A stretch of DNA of 64,000 nt from Gordius sp. MW1 (lineage: Eukaryota; Nematomorpha; Gordioida; Gordea; Gordiidae). This document shows positions 22,601 to 33,986 of this stretch, piece after piece (within the stretch, counting starts at the first letter, position 1; every line of letters starts with the position of its first letter). Both the position numbers and the translations under genes were made by a program. The stretch is from NCBI GenBank assembly GCA_964036665.1, contig OZ038530.1, positions 7,144,501-7,208,500 of the forward strand, in the 5' to 3' direction. The notes under the pieces are model-generated. The model worked only from the letters and a program-made list of their open reading frames with translations, was not told where the DNA came from and ran no database searches.

Positions 22601-25600
22601 TTTGTATATTTCATTGCCAACCCTTAGCTAATGGTTCAAGGCTCGGTTCAGATATCAAAATTATATTGATGATATCATTCGTTTTATAGTTGTGGGACAT
22701 CAGCACGTTGAAAATGGCCCGGACCCTGGCCCATGTAGCTCATAAGGGCCGAATCGCTGCCCTAGCTTGGCGTTCTCACATTTTATCCTGCGGGTCACAA
22801 ACGGGAGTCATAACCCACAACGACGTCCGCATCGAACGCCACGTCACGGCTCACGCTAAACATCACAAATTGGAGGTACATCCTTGAGAGGGCAACACTC
22901 CCCTAAGAATATTTATTCTATATTAGAGATTTTACGTGTGTTATTCCAATTATAATTGGTTTGATTGGATGTTGCGATTATGAGGCCGTGCCAAAGCTTA
23001 TTTGACTTAGATGAGCTTATGGTTTTGACGAGTTTTCCAATCCTCAACCCTTATCCGGCGGAGTTTTAAAACTAGAGTGTAAAGGGGCGCCATTTAAAAC
23101 TAAGTTAAAAATCACGTGCAAGAGTTTGTATATTGGCTGTACGATTTTTGATTGTTTACCACAGTGGTTTGACAAAAAACCAAGAATTTCATAAAGATAA
23201 CTATTTTATATGATACCAATCTAAGGTAAAAGCGTCACAAAAAATTAAGATTGATTTTTTTCTATTTTAATAAAAAGGATTATTATTATTAATAGCCAAA
23301 AGAGCTTAGCGCTTTCTTAATAAAACATAGCTCAAAAAACTTAACGTTTTCGTTGAAAAACTAACAAAAAACTTAGCGCTTATTAATAAAAATGTGGCAC
23401 TTATAATTAACAACTTAGCATAAAATACTTAGCATTCAAATAAGACTCTTTTTACATTGAACTAATTGTCAAATCAAACAAAATTAACATGCCATCACCC
23501 ATCCCACAACCTTGCCCCCATCGCCCCTAATAAATTATCGCTGTCTGGGGTGGCTTCCTTTGGGAATCACAGATCTACAAATTTTCGAGGTGTGTGATTT
23601 AAAAGGGTAAATTCCTCTTATAAAGTAGCTAAATGGAACGCCTTTGGAAGTTACAATACGAGACTAGATTGATGTCTTTTTCGAATATTTAATTCATTTT
23701 AAATTCCTACAAATTTTGTTAGGTTTGTGGTTTGAAATGGTCCCCTAACAACAAACTCCTGGCCAGCGGAGCCAACGATAATACGTTGTGTTTGTGGGAC
23801 GCGAGCAAAATGAGTGGCCCCCCGTTGTTCGTGCAGGATAAGCAACACGTCTCTGCGGTAAAAGCTTTAGCTTGGTGTCCGTGGAAATTAAATTTACTCG
23901 CTAGCGGTGGGGGCGCCGTTGATCGAAAGATATGCACTTGGAACACGGAGTCGGGCACTCTCATTAAGAGATTTGAAACAGAATCCCAGGTAAAGTTATG
24001 CACGGGAAACCCTGTCCCCTTTTTTGCCGATCTGCTGTGTTTAAATTCAGACTTAGGGCTTGTCTTAATATCGGAGTTTGCTGCGCAGCAAAAATCGTCG
24101 TACGGGTTATAACAGGGCCGTGTCTTAACTTCGAATTCACAGCAGATTACATATCAGACGCATAACATAACAGCGATTTTGTAAGGTGCAAACTTTTTCT
24201 TAAGCTTTAATGTTGTATGTTTTCAAATTTTTAGGTATCAGCAAAGTTTGGATTTAATCTCGAGAGTTGAAATAAACAAAACGTTTTTAACTATCAAAAA
24301 ACAAATTATCAATAATTACTACCGAGTTTGACCCATGAAATTGAATAGGATATTTAGACAAATATAAATTCGCCCGATTTGAATCTGAACCGATATTAAG
24401 ACAAGCCCTTAATTGGAAGTCGAGTACGGATTTCATGATGCTGAATTCCAATCGTGGCGAAATATCTTCTTGCTATGCTCCCCAGAAGTTTCTGGGACCG
24501 ATGGCTTTGTTTTATCGATCGAAATTTTTATTGTATAAGCTAAAAGCTGTTCAAACGGTTGTTATTATGTTTTTTTTATTTGAACCTAATTTTGGGTGGG
24601 TTTCAGTCAGACTCTGGCTATAGGTATGAACCTTAAATATGGTTGGGTTAGGGCTGAAAATAAATTGATATGGGTTTTGAGTAAGGATTTAGTTTATATT
24701 AAACTAAAGTTTGAATTTAATGAAAAACTAGTACCAAAAATTGTACATGCGTAGATTATAAATGACGTTACAGTTAGATACACAAATTATTTCGGTAGAG
24801 GTCGTGTTTGGGCTTTATTAATCGCCTAGAAAATTTCTTTTATTAATCTAGTCTGATTTAGCTCGAATCATTGTACTCACCAAGATATTTGTATTGCAAA
24901 ATAACAATAAGATTGACCCAACTTTTAGGTAGCATTTTACATCTGTTCAAAAATGATTCATGTTTGGGATGCAAAAAATTAATGTATTTTGAATTATAGG
25001 GCTGGAAAGCCTGATGGACATACTGTCTAGCACAACAATATAACTATTGGGCTTTAACAAACTTTGCTGAACAATTCTGTAAAAATGCGCATAACCAAAT
25101 TTAATGTTATATTGCCCGGTATCATTTCAAAATGCCACAGTCCAAAATGCCACTGAATCTCACATTTCACGAATCTCACAATCGTGAGATTCGCCAATCA
25201 AATTACTCATTGCGCTAGCGCATAATTTCGATGATCGTTAACCATTTTTATAATGCGCATGCGTATGCATTTAACAAACCAATCAGATATCTGCGCATTT
25301 ATCAGATTTTAATAATGCGCATGCGTATGCATTTAACAATTATTGCTGCACTATAAAACTTTAAGGGACAGGGTTAAGGTTCGGGGTAGTGCTTAGGTCA
25401 GCGTTTTAGGTTAGGGTTAGGATCAGATGCACATCAAATTCCCTCCCCATTTGAGATTTAATTCTAATATATTGATTATCTAGTATAACAAATACTACAT
25501 CTATCCATCGTTAACCCTCAATTTGTGAGTTGTATGTTTGTAAGCTGACACGGATTCCGTGATATTGAGTGTGGCATTTTGGACTGTGGCATTTTGAACC

Positions 25601-27052
25601 CAATTCATATTGCCCCGTTCGGCGTATGCTAAATTAAATTGTTCAGCATATGAGGCGTTATTTACCCTATTTCCCCAGAAATATTTGTTGCACTAACAAA
25701 TTTATGTTGTTTCACAATAGAGTGATTATTTTGCCAGTTAACTTTATCGATACCTTTTATTTATGAGACAATCTTTTTTGGAAGGGCAGATATTTTTAAA
25801 AAAGCCTTTAATTTTAAAAAACAACTGCAAGTTTGGTTATAATGTTGCGTTTAACCACATTTAAGTCCATAACATGTTGAAAAATTTTCAGGTATGCTCG
25901 TTAGTATGGGGGAAGTTACACAAAGAACTCGTATCTAGTCACGGAGGCCCCGACCAAAATATTATAACAGTTTGGAAGTATCCAGCCATGGTTCCTGTAC
26001 GTAATTTGCAAATTTTTTAATATAATCTCTGATTAAAAACACGTGCTGTTTAAAGCGATCCGATTTTGTACACTAATCTAATATTTAGTCAGGTAAAGTT
26101 CTGCCAAGTGACAATTTTTTTTGGCAAATCCAAAATATTTTTTTTTATTTGCCAATATAAGCACCATTTCTTTTTTTTGTATAAAACCCAACGTTATTTC
26201 CGAAATGTTTGGTGTAATAATAATAATCTATTTTAAACTTAAAAAACATGCTACAAATTGGTTGATGAATTATAATGAAACCTAATATCACGACAAAACG
26301 AATTACCAAGAATTTAACTATTTACTTTCTACGATTTTTAACCCTATATAATAAATTAATACTTTAGCTATCTAACTTGTCTAAAATTTTGAATGTCACT
26401 GACCAAGTTAGTGAAAAAATATAAACGGCACCCCTACACTTGGTATACATTTTCCTAATTCCTCAATGATTTACCCTTTTCAGTATGTTAATCTTTAAAG
26501 AAATTGTGGACCGATGAAAGTTCGGAGACATATGTTTTATAAATAAGAATATCTTAAAGTAGTGGTATTATTTGATGGGCGCTACTACGCACTATAATTA
26601 AACCCCAGCCCGATCATATTTCTATAATTTGATTTATTCCTTATCTCGTCTCGCCACAGAAAAATATTCATAAAGTTAAAAAATTTATTGCAATGACCTA
26701 CAAACTTCAATATTAATACTTTTTGTTCATACATTTTACGGAGATATTTAAACGAAGTTCAAAATGGTATAAAAAAATAATAATTTATTTGGTTATTTCT
26801 TATTAGATTGCAAAATTACAAGGTCATTCTGACCGCGTCCTGTTCACAGCTCTAAATCCCGATGGCACTATGCTAGCTTCAGCTGGTGCTGATGAAACTA
26901 TCAATTTATGGAAGTTTGACAGTCCCTCATCTTCTAGAAATAAGGATCCCAATTTTGTTGCGTCTTTGGAAAATAAGGAAAATGTCCTTTATAATATGAA
27001 CATTAAAGCCAATGATTATTCTTTTAATTCGAGAATGGATGTTATCAGATGA
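19670..27052 (+). CDS. fzy: Fizzy/Cdc20, APC/C activator (9 exons, 506 aa)
   Basis: Exons are 19670-19703, 19744-19964, 20089-20185, 20265-20411, 20485-20702, 22690-22875, 23723-23989, 25892-25996 and 26807-27052. All introns are GT-AG and phases agree throughout. The product recruits substrates and activates the anaphase-promoting complex in mitosis. Visible features are the C-box DRFIPNR (residues 42-48), a LDAPDI block before the propeller, a seven-bladed WD40 domain from about residue 167 (YYLNLLDWG, ALAWCPWKLNLLASGGG, ASAGADETINLW) and the C-terminal Ile-Arg tail that docks on APC/C. Length is close to human CDC20 (499). The usual CRY sequence before LDAP is replaced by LRP, and a KEN motif lies at 482-484. 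The first intron is only 40 nt. Fizzy-related (Cdh1) is less likely because the propeller matches Cdc20 better. Confidence 0.95.
21600..21704. repeat. Solo end of a TAGAG-type element in fizzy intron 5
   Basis: A block with GGGTCTGCCCGTG and GGGTCGGGTTTGGG ends in GCCCGCCTCTA. On the minus strand this begins TAGAGGCGGGCAAATTTGC, the pattern of the TAGAG-type hAT-like ends elsewhere in the window. Its partner was not found. Confidence 0.4.
21744..21888. mobile_element. CATGGGCGTAGCC-type MITE in fizzy intron 5, TSD tctaattt
   Basis: A 145-bp element with perfect 16-bp inverted ends, CATGGGCGTAGCCAGG, is flanked by the perfect 8-bp duplication tctaattt (21736-21743 and 21889-21896). G-rich and C-rich blocks lie just inside each end. 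Related copies with their own TSDs are at 35197, 52639 and 60503. Confidence 0.9.
24056..24408. mobile_element. PIF/Harbinger-like MITE in fizzy intron 7, TSD TTA
   Basis: Inverted ends GGGCTTGTCTTAATATCGG are perfect over 19 bp and flanked by TTA on both sides (24053-24055, 24409-24411). A 3-bp TTA duplication and GGG-starting TIRs are the hallmarks of PIF/Harbinger MITEs. The element begins 66 bp after the intron donor. No ORF is present. Confidence 0.75.
25118..25606. mobile_element. MITE, GAATYRKGKTCAAA family, in fizzy intron 7, TSD atattgccc
   Basis: Inverted ends share TTCAAAATGCCACAGTCC and continue with a second AAAATGCCAC. Flanks are atattgccc on both sides (25109-25117, 25607-25615), giving an 8- or 9-bp duplication. 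The interior contains two copies of AATGCGCATGCGTATGCAT and a core shared with the 8529-8788 element (TGCACATCAAATTCCCTCCC). No ORF is present. Confidence 0.8.
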
Positions 27053-27274
27053 TTTCTCCTTTTTCTTTAATATAAAACTGAAAATTCTCCTTTTTAATAT
27101 TATTGTTTATGCTTGTATTATATTGTTAACAACGTTTTAAATCCTGTAAATACTTTTTTTTAATTACCATTTTAAAATATTATATTTTATAAAAATGCTT
27201 ATTTATCGCAGCATGCCACCTCATAATTACTTAGTTTTTAATTTTTAAAATTTTTGATTGTCAGATGTCTTTTA

Positions 27275-27280
27275 AATAAA
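27275..27280 (+). terminator. Candidate fizzy polyadenylation signal
   Basis: This is the first AATAAA downstream of the fizzy stop codon, about 220 bp into an AT-rich region. It would give a short 3' UTR. Other weaker variants are possible. Confidence 0.4.
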
Positions 27281-27299
27281 AGTGCTATTTCATACTTGA

Positions 27300-27963
27300 T
27301 GAAAATTGTTTATAATGTTAAAAACGCATATCCTGTATTAAATCGATGGGACACCATTTCTATATGGTGTTTGTCTACATTTTCAAGTGTCTGATTAATT
27401 TAGAAATATAATAATATTGCGTCAATGTTATTGCAAAGAATTTTAATATACTCTTTTATATTTTGAAAAACATTGACTAAGAATTGGGACGGTAACTGAT
27501 GATGGTGCATTTTTTATTACCATAGTTTTCAAATACCACAAGTAATATTAACTTCACGCCTATATAGCCATATGAATAGCCCGTTAGGAAGCCCTGCAGG
27601 TCTCCTAACTCAACCTGACAGACTCTATATATAAATATCGCCCTAAAGCGCACATAATATAGGTTTTAAACTCCAGTTCCTCCTTTCCTGTCTAAGCTTA
27701 TAACAATTTTTGATTCTATAAGTAAATACAAACGAGGGGCTTCGCCACTGGAGGGGGGCCAGGGTGGGGTAAAGGAGGTTTAGATGGGGCCAGGAGCCCC
27801 GTTGGGGGCTACGCCCTTAAACCCTCGCCAGATGTCCTTTGGACTTGCGGCTGGATTACTGTTCTAACAAAACTTATCCATACTCCGTATATACGTAGCA
27901 CACTGCCATGCAATTTATGGGAGGAAGTGGAAGAGGGGTGGAGAATGCCTATGAGAGGGGAAG
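27300..27963. other. Gene-free spacer downstream of fizzy
   Basis: No coding frame is recognised. A G-rich patch near 27740-27820 (ending GGGGGCTACGCCC) looks like a fragment of a repeat end. Confidence 0.3.
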
Positions 27964-29389
27964 CAGTGGCGTAGCTAGCCTGGGGGGCCGAACTTAAACA
28001 CCAGTGGGGATGGGTCAATAACGGCTTTAGCAAATTTTCATGGTCATTTGTCTAACCTGATAATATCAGCTATTCCTTTGAGTAATTTTTTTTTAAATCG
28101 TTGACCCTGTACTTTTTTTAAATCCATCATTAATATGTTCCCAAATCTTAGATCTACCCTCTTACTTTCGACTTACACATGAGCATGCGAAATTGGAGAC
28201 CAGCAACTGGCCTCTTAAGATAAACCAGCCCGCTTGTTACAAATATATATAAAGCTACCCCCTGTTCGGGCCCATTAAAATAATAAATGATAGACCCGGC
28301 CAGCTAATTTTCTACAAAGCTCGAACTCCAGCAAAATTTATATTTTGCTACTTTCCATATTCGATTATAATTTTTTGTGAAGTATTAACACAAAATATAT
28401 ATGTTACAGATGATAATAATAATCAAACAAAAAATTAGATTTATCAGAATATTCAATTAGCTCTTTCTAATGTTTATAGATTTTTAAAGGGTATGATTAA
28501 GTGACGTCTATTTATGGTTTTTGATTAACACTATTCATTTTGAAATAGGCGTTTTAATATTGATGAATCAATGAATAACTATAAAAATATCATTTTAATT
28601 TCATTGTTAATTTGATAAATATCCTCTATTTATAAATTAATATAAAACATTAAAAAACACTAAAAAACACACCCTTCTTTATACTTTATAATTCATTGAA
28701 AATCTAAATAATTTTTAACGGGCTTTTAGTTACCTAACTTATATCTATGCCCGGCCCGAACCCGCTACGTTATATTACGGCCCCGTCCCCTGTAAGTTTT
28801 TTTTATTAAAGCAAAAGCCCGGCCCGCGGGTTAAATTTCTAGGCCCCGCAGGGCCAGTCCGAGCAGGTATCTAAGCAAAATTAACCAAAATAAAAGTTTT
28901 TATATATGTAATGAATAATGCATATACCTCGTTATATAACGGAACTATGCAATTGAAGAGATTATATTGGGGTAGCATAAAATTATGTAGCGTTTAGTAA
29001 ATTTATACAAATAAATAAAGCAATGGAACTGGTATATTGACATCAAAATCTATAATTTTTGTAAAATGACCAATGATATTGCCCCCTACTATTATACCAT
29101 ATACATATTAGATTTAAGCTGTTGTTTTAAGCTAAAACTTTAATGCATGTTGTTAATAAATAGCAAAGCGGAAATTTAATATAAATAAATCGCTTAGCTC
29201 AGATTTACTTATGTAAAAATAATAATTATTTTTAAGTCAAGATACATTAAATAATTGCTTGGGAAGCCGAAGGGGCCAGGATTTTTCGGGGGTGGGCCAA
29301 AGGGGCCAGGATTTTTGTACTTGGGGGTGGGCCAAAGGGGCACGATTTTGCTCTTGGTGGGCCTTGGCTTCCCCCTAGCTAGGCCACTG
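27964..29389. mobile_element. Probable hAT-like element with CAGTGGCGTAGCTAG ends
   Basis: The left end starts CAGTGGCGTAGCTAGCC and the right end on the minus strand starts CAGTGGCCTAGCTAGGGGG. These are characteristic hAT-type termini with G-rich inner flanks. Flanking octamers (aggggaag and gggaggat) do not match, so the TSD is lost or the ends are from different copies. A GGCCCG-rich block at about 28750-28865 is a further nested element end. The right subterminal part has three GGGGCCAGGATTTT-like units. No transposase was found. Confidence 0.5.
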
Positions 29390-29727
29390 GGGAGGATTTA
29401 TATTGTGCAAAACGGTCAAACATTAAACAGGAGTTAGAACAAATAAATTTACATAGCGGGCAGCAATCACTTTTAGGTACCAGCAGTCGAACCCTCCACG
29501 AGCCGCCCGAAGCTCGGGCAGAATTTAATAAAAAACGGGCTTTAATAAAAAATTTAAATAATCTTGATAATAAATATATCTTCGCACAGCTTACATAATA
29601 TAGCTTCCAAAATTTAGCTTTTTCCCCTGTCTATTAATTGCTATGCAATTTATGGGCTCGTTTTTGGTTGTCCGTTGATGTCCGTTGATGTCCTCCCTAT
29701 CTATTTGCATTGGGTACATTAGGTTAT

Positions 29728-29860
29728 CGATTTTTTAAATTAATGCATGAGAAAGAGGTGCCCCACCCCTCATCTCTATCTCCCTCGCTGTGTTATTTTT
29801 TAAATTAATGCATAAGAGGTGCCCCACCCCTCATCTCTCGTCAAATCCAACACGATTTCC
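29728..29860. repeat. Two direct copies of a ~70-bp unit
   Basis: A unit with TTTTTTAAATTAATGCAT and GAGGTGCCCCACCCCTCATC occurs at about 29728 and again about 70 bp later. It looks like a simple tandem duplication. Confidence 0.5.
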
Positions 29861-30013
29861 AAACACGCTCCCTCGCTTTCGGGCGGGGTCGGGTTTTAAT
29901 TGCTACGTTAAATTAATGCATAAGTATATCTATTCGTTTTTGAATTGGGTAACATTGGTATTAATTGCTATAATTACCCCACTACAAGGGTTTGGGTTAG
30001 AATCTCGGAGTTT

Positions 30014-31205
30014 TTTTTAGACTCTTATGATTGTTCCTGTTACTACCATTGATAATAAGACTTTTTGGCCGTCCACTGGCTGCTGACCAATGAAAAAAAT
30101 GACCATTGGCCAAAATGTGAATCCAAGTTTATTTTTTCTTTTTTTTTGACCATTATGATTGTTCCTGTTACTACCATTGCTAATACGACTTTTCGGCCGT
30201 CCACTGGCTGCTGACCAATGAACAAAATGACCATTGGCCAAAATGTGAATCCAAGTTTATTTTGTCTTTTTTTTTTGACTATTATGATTGTTCCTGTTAC
30301 TACCATTGCTATTATGACTTTTTGGCCGTCTACTGGCTGCTGACCAATGAAAAAAATGACCATTAGCCAAAATGTGAATCCAAGTTTATTTTTTCGTTTT
30401 TTTTGCTTATTATGATTGTTCCTGTTACTACCATTGCTATTATGACTTTTTGGCAGTCCGCTGGCTGCTGACCAATGGAAAAAATGACCATTGGCCAAAA
30501 TGTGATTCAAAGTTTTTTTTTCGTTTTAGTTTTGACTATTACGATTGTTCTTGTTACTATCATTGATAATAAGACTTTTTGGCCGTCCGCTGGCTGCTGA
30601 CCAATGAAAAAAATGACTGTTGGCCAAAATGTGAATCCGAGTTTATATTTTCGTTTTTTTTGACTATTATGATTATTCCTGTTACTACCATTGCTATTAT
30701 GACTTTTTTGTCCGTCCGCTGGCTCCTGACCGATGGAAAAAATGACCATTGGCCAAAATGTGAATCGAAATTATTTTTTTCGTTTTTTTTGACTATTATG
30801 ATTGTTCCTGTTCCTACCATTGCTATTATGACTTTTTGGCCGTCCGCTGGCTGCTGACCAATGGAATAAAATGGCCATTGGCCAAAATGTGATTCGAAAA
30901 TTGTTTTTTCGTTTTTTTCACTATTATGAATTTATATCTACTTTTACCGTGTCCTGGCTGCTGACCAATGGAATAAAATGACCATTGGCCAAAATGTGAT
31001 TCGAAAATTTTTTTTTCGTTTTTTTTTACTCTTGTGAATTTATATCCATTTTTACCGTGTGCTGGCTGCTGACCGATGGAAAAAAATGACCATTGGCCAA
31101 AGTGAGCATCAAATTTTTTTACCGTTTTTTTTGGCTATTATTGACTTATAAAGTATCTGTTGGTACTGACCAATGGAGAAAAAATGACCATTCGCCAAAT
31201 TTTTG
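30014..31205. repeat. Satellite-like tandem array, ~128-bp unit, about nine copies
   Basis: TTGTTCCTGTTACTACCATT-like starts recur at 30031, 30159, 30289, 30416, 30545, 30673 and 30802, a 127-130 bp period. Two or three shorter, more diverged copies follow to about 31200. Each unit has a dyad, GACCAATGG and CCATTGGCC, separated by an A-rich spacer. Long minus-strand frames across the array (for example 30043-30510) repeat the same peptide in shifting frames and are not genes. Confidence 0.92.
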
Positions 31206-31582
31206 ATTTTTTTAATTAAAAATTGTTCAAATTCAACAAAAATTTCTCCCAACAATTCTGCAAATTTTTAACATTGTGATGTTTTATAATATAATGTTTG
31301 TTAGACCCATAATCACTAAAGGCCGTAAAAACTAATGTAATACGCAACTAGATGCAAACACTAAATCTAACCTTAACCTAGTGATGGTAATTTGCTCCAG
31401 TGAGCATTGCTCACTGGGAGCTCTGTCCCCTCACAAGCACTGTGTATCCTACTCTACTCATGAGTAGGATACAGTATCAGATGAAAATGCTAGAGAGGCG
31501 AAGGGGTAGTAGCAAAAAGTAACTCATGTATAGAGCTGTGTGCCTGAGCAGCATTGTAAGTAACTAACAACTTTAATATCAG

Positions 31583-31626
31583 CAGATGCTATGAGCAAGC
31601 AGTTTCTCTAAATTGCTCATAGCATC
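31583..31626. repeat. Perfect hairpin (AGATGCTATGAGCAA arms)
   Basis: AGATGCTATGAGCAA and TTGCTCATAGCATCT face each other across a 14-bp loop. A second palindromic patch, GTATCCTACTC / GAGTAGGATAC, lies near 31445-31472. Both fall in the left subterminal part of the 31379-32888 element. Confidence 0.8.
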
Positions 31627-31748
31627 TCATATCACATTTAAATGTGTTGTTTTGTTTTAATACATTCTGTTGTTCAACAATAATATGGCTATTTGCATAG
31701 GCGTAAGTAGGATTTCCTCAAAGGGGGGGGTATCAAATTTGTAAGATG

Positions 31749-32460
31749 ACAATGGTTTAAATTTATATTTTATCGTTTTTAAGAACAGATGTCAATGTTA
31801 TAATTTTATTAAATGTGCGAACTAATTTTTTTTGCAATTTTCTTTATATATGGCTAAAATATGTTTAATGATATTAAAATTTATTTTTTATACATGCCAA
31901 AAATTTTATAAAAATTTATTTAATTATAAATTTTTTAATTTTCTGTCACACCCAGGTGGTAATAATTTTTTTGACAATTTTAATATGGTTTAAATTTATA
32001 TTTTATTGTTTTTAAGAACAGGTGTCAATGTTATGATTTTATTTAATGTGCGAACTAATTTTTTTTGCAATTTTCTTTATATATGGCTAAAATATGTTTA
32101 ATGATTTTAAAATTTATTTATTATACATGCCAAAAATTTTATAAAAATTTATTTAATTATAATATTTTGAATTTTCTGTCTCACCCAGGTGGTAAAATTT
32201 TTTTTGACAATTTTAATATGGTTTAAATTTATATTTTCTTGTTTTTAAGAACACGTGTCAATGTTATGATTTTATTTAATGTGCGAACTAATCCTTTTTT
32301 TTCGATTTTCATCATATGTATCTAAAATGATTTTTAAAATTTATTTTTTATAAATGGCAAAATTATTTTTTATTATATAAATATTTTTTGTGACATTATT
32401 AATATGACTTAATGTTTCTAAATTTATATTTAATAATATTTTTAGTCCAGGTCACAATGC
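31749..32460. repeat. Tandem array with 233-bp unit, ~3 copies
   Basis: GGTTTAAATTTATATTTT recurs at 31754, 31987 and 32220, exactly 233 bp apart, with a decayed partial copy after 32400. Each unit holds AATGTGCGAACTAATT and CACCCAGGTGGTAA. The unit is very AT-rich and non-coding. Confidence 0.9.
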
Positions 32461-33559
32461 AAAGTTTTATAAAAGGTGTTAAACGAATAATAAAATGGGG
32501 AGAGAGGAGGACTTTTGAAAATAAGATTAGGAAATGCTATGCCTATTATGAGAGATAAAGAAGAGGGGATAGGCGATATGTGACATAAGGCATAAGTAAT
32601 TAACACATTTGCTGAGCAGATTAATTGCGATATGTTACATAATTAATTAACACATTCGTTGAGCAAAATGGATGAGCAACTTGCTATCAGCAATTGCTCC
32701 TACAAAACTACTTTTATTTAAAGTTGTAAACAAGCTAATATTCCTACTGCTTGAGCTTGTATTTGCTGTTACAACTTAACATCTTGAGCATTTTACCTCT
32801 CTTGATGACAAAGCTCCTGCGTCAGAGCACATATGCTAGATATGTGTTTACTTCCAAGTCGGAGCGTTAGAGCAACTTTACAACTATACCCTAACCCTTG
32901 CCTATATTACATTTTGCCTATAAATGGAAAATTTGTATAAATAATTAATTAATCATTAGGCATTTAATACCCCCCCCCCCCTACAGGCATTCTCGCCCCT
33001 TCCCACCTTTCTCGCCCATAAATTGCATAGCAAATATGATACATTTATACGAAGTAAAGATGAGTCGTCCCCCCTTCCCTTCCCCCCTTCCCTTTTCCCC
33101 TCCCCTTCTCCCCTCCCCCTTCCCACGAGGGCCGAAGGCCCGAGTTTTATATTATTTTAATCTATATTGTAAATCTTATTCTTGTATTTAAATATATTAA
33201 TAGTAGCCGTTACTTAAGAAATTAAATAGGTGAACTGATTAATAAAATATATTTTATAAAATTGGATTTATAGTTTTAAAGTATTAGTTGAAAAAATTGT
33301 AGTGAGTGAAAATGGATTTTTTTTTCAAACTTATCCTATTTGTAGATTACGAGTAATAACAATCTTATGCATTATATATATTATATGGTGAAATAATTTT
33401 CAAAAATATGATTTGGCAAATGCTATGGATCGGGCCAAAAATTAAAAGGTTTCGGGAGCGGGCTGGGCTCGGGCAAATTAAAAATTGATACGTCGGGCTT
33501 GGGCCGAATTTATTCCATTTAGCAGGGCTCTAGGCACCAGAGGGCATATCATTATTGCT

Positions 33560-33978
33560 GACAGTTAGTACAAAAACAAAGGCACATGCTCGGGCCGAGC
33601 TAAGAGCAATGAACAACAATTTGCAGCCCTGATTACTTGCTTAAACACGTGTTATTAATTAATAACAATGTTAGAACCTATAGGAAAATATTTAAAAAAA
33701 TACCTATGCAGCAATATTATAAAAAACATTAATAATGTAAATCCGACCAAATTTTGATAAAACGATTTATAAAAAAGTTTTAAATCTCATGTAAAAAGCC
33801 AGCCAACTACAATAACATTTTTTAAATGATCGACTATTACATACCAGTTATTATAAGCCCTTGAGGGAAGGGGAAGGAGGATGAGTGACGAAGGGCGCGT
33901 ACTTAGAGGTGGGGGGGCATAAGGTTTGGGAGGGGGCTGGAGAACGTAGGATGGGTTGAGAGGATTGAAGTTCCTACA
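33560..33978. other. Gene-free AT-rich spacer with purine-rich patch
   Basis: No coding signal is present. A G/A-rich stretch runs from about 33855 to 33960. Upstream, at 33060-33130, is a long C/T-only tract. Confidence 0.3.
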
Positions 33979-33986
33979 CGCAAGAG

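Larger units (their letters stand above)
31379..32888. mobile_element. hAT-like element with TAGTGATGG start, TSD ccttaacc/ccctaacc
   Basis: The left end reads TAGTGATGGTAATTTGCTCC and the right end on the minus strand TAGTTGTAAAGTTGCTC. The flanks ccttaacc (31371-31378) and ccctaacc (32889-32896) match at 7 of 8. GAGCA/TGCTC motifs are scattered through both subterminal regions. A strong hairpin is at 31583-31626. A G-rich end of the CATAGGCGTA family lies at about 31697, and a 233-bp tandem array fills the centre. No ORF is present. Confidence 0.65.
29484..33532. mobile_element. Large TAGAGCCCTGCA-type element hosting tandem arrays, TSD ggtaccag/ggcaccag
   Basis: The right end on the minus strand starts TAGAGCCCTGCTAAATGG. 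The left end, CAGTCGAACCCTCCACGAGCC-like, is a diverged version of the same TIR. The flanks ggtaccag (29476-29483) and ggcaccag (33533-33540) match at 7 of 8 positions. Both inner regions are GC-rich. The ~4 kb between contain two tandem arrays and a separate nested TIR element. The unity of such a long unit is an inference. Confidence 0.45.

Noticed and set aside
30017-30857. Long frames on both strands with recurring peptide (FWPMVIFFIGQQ-like)
   Set aside because: They follow the 128-bp array and shift frame between copies; tandem repeat artefact.
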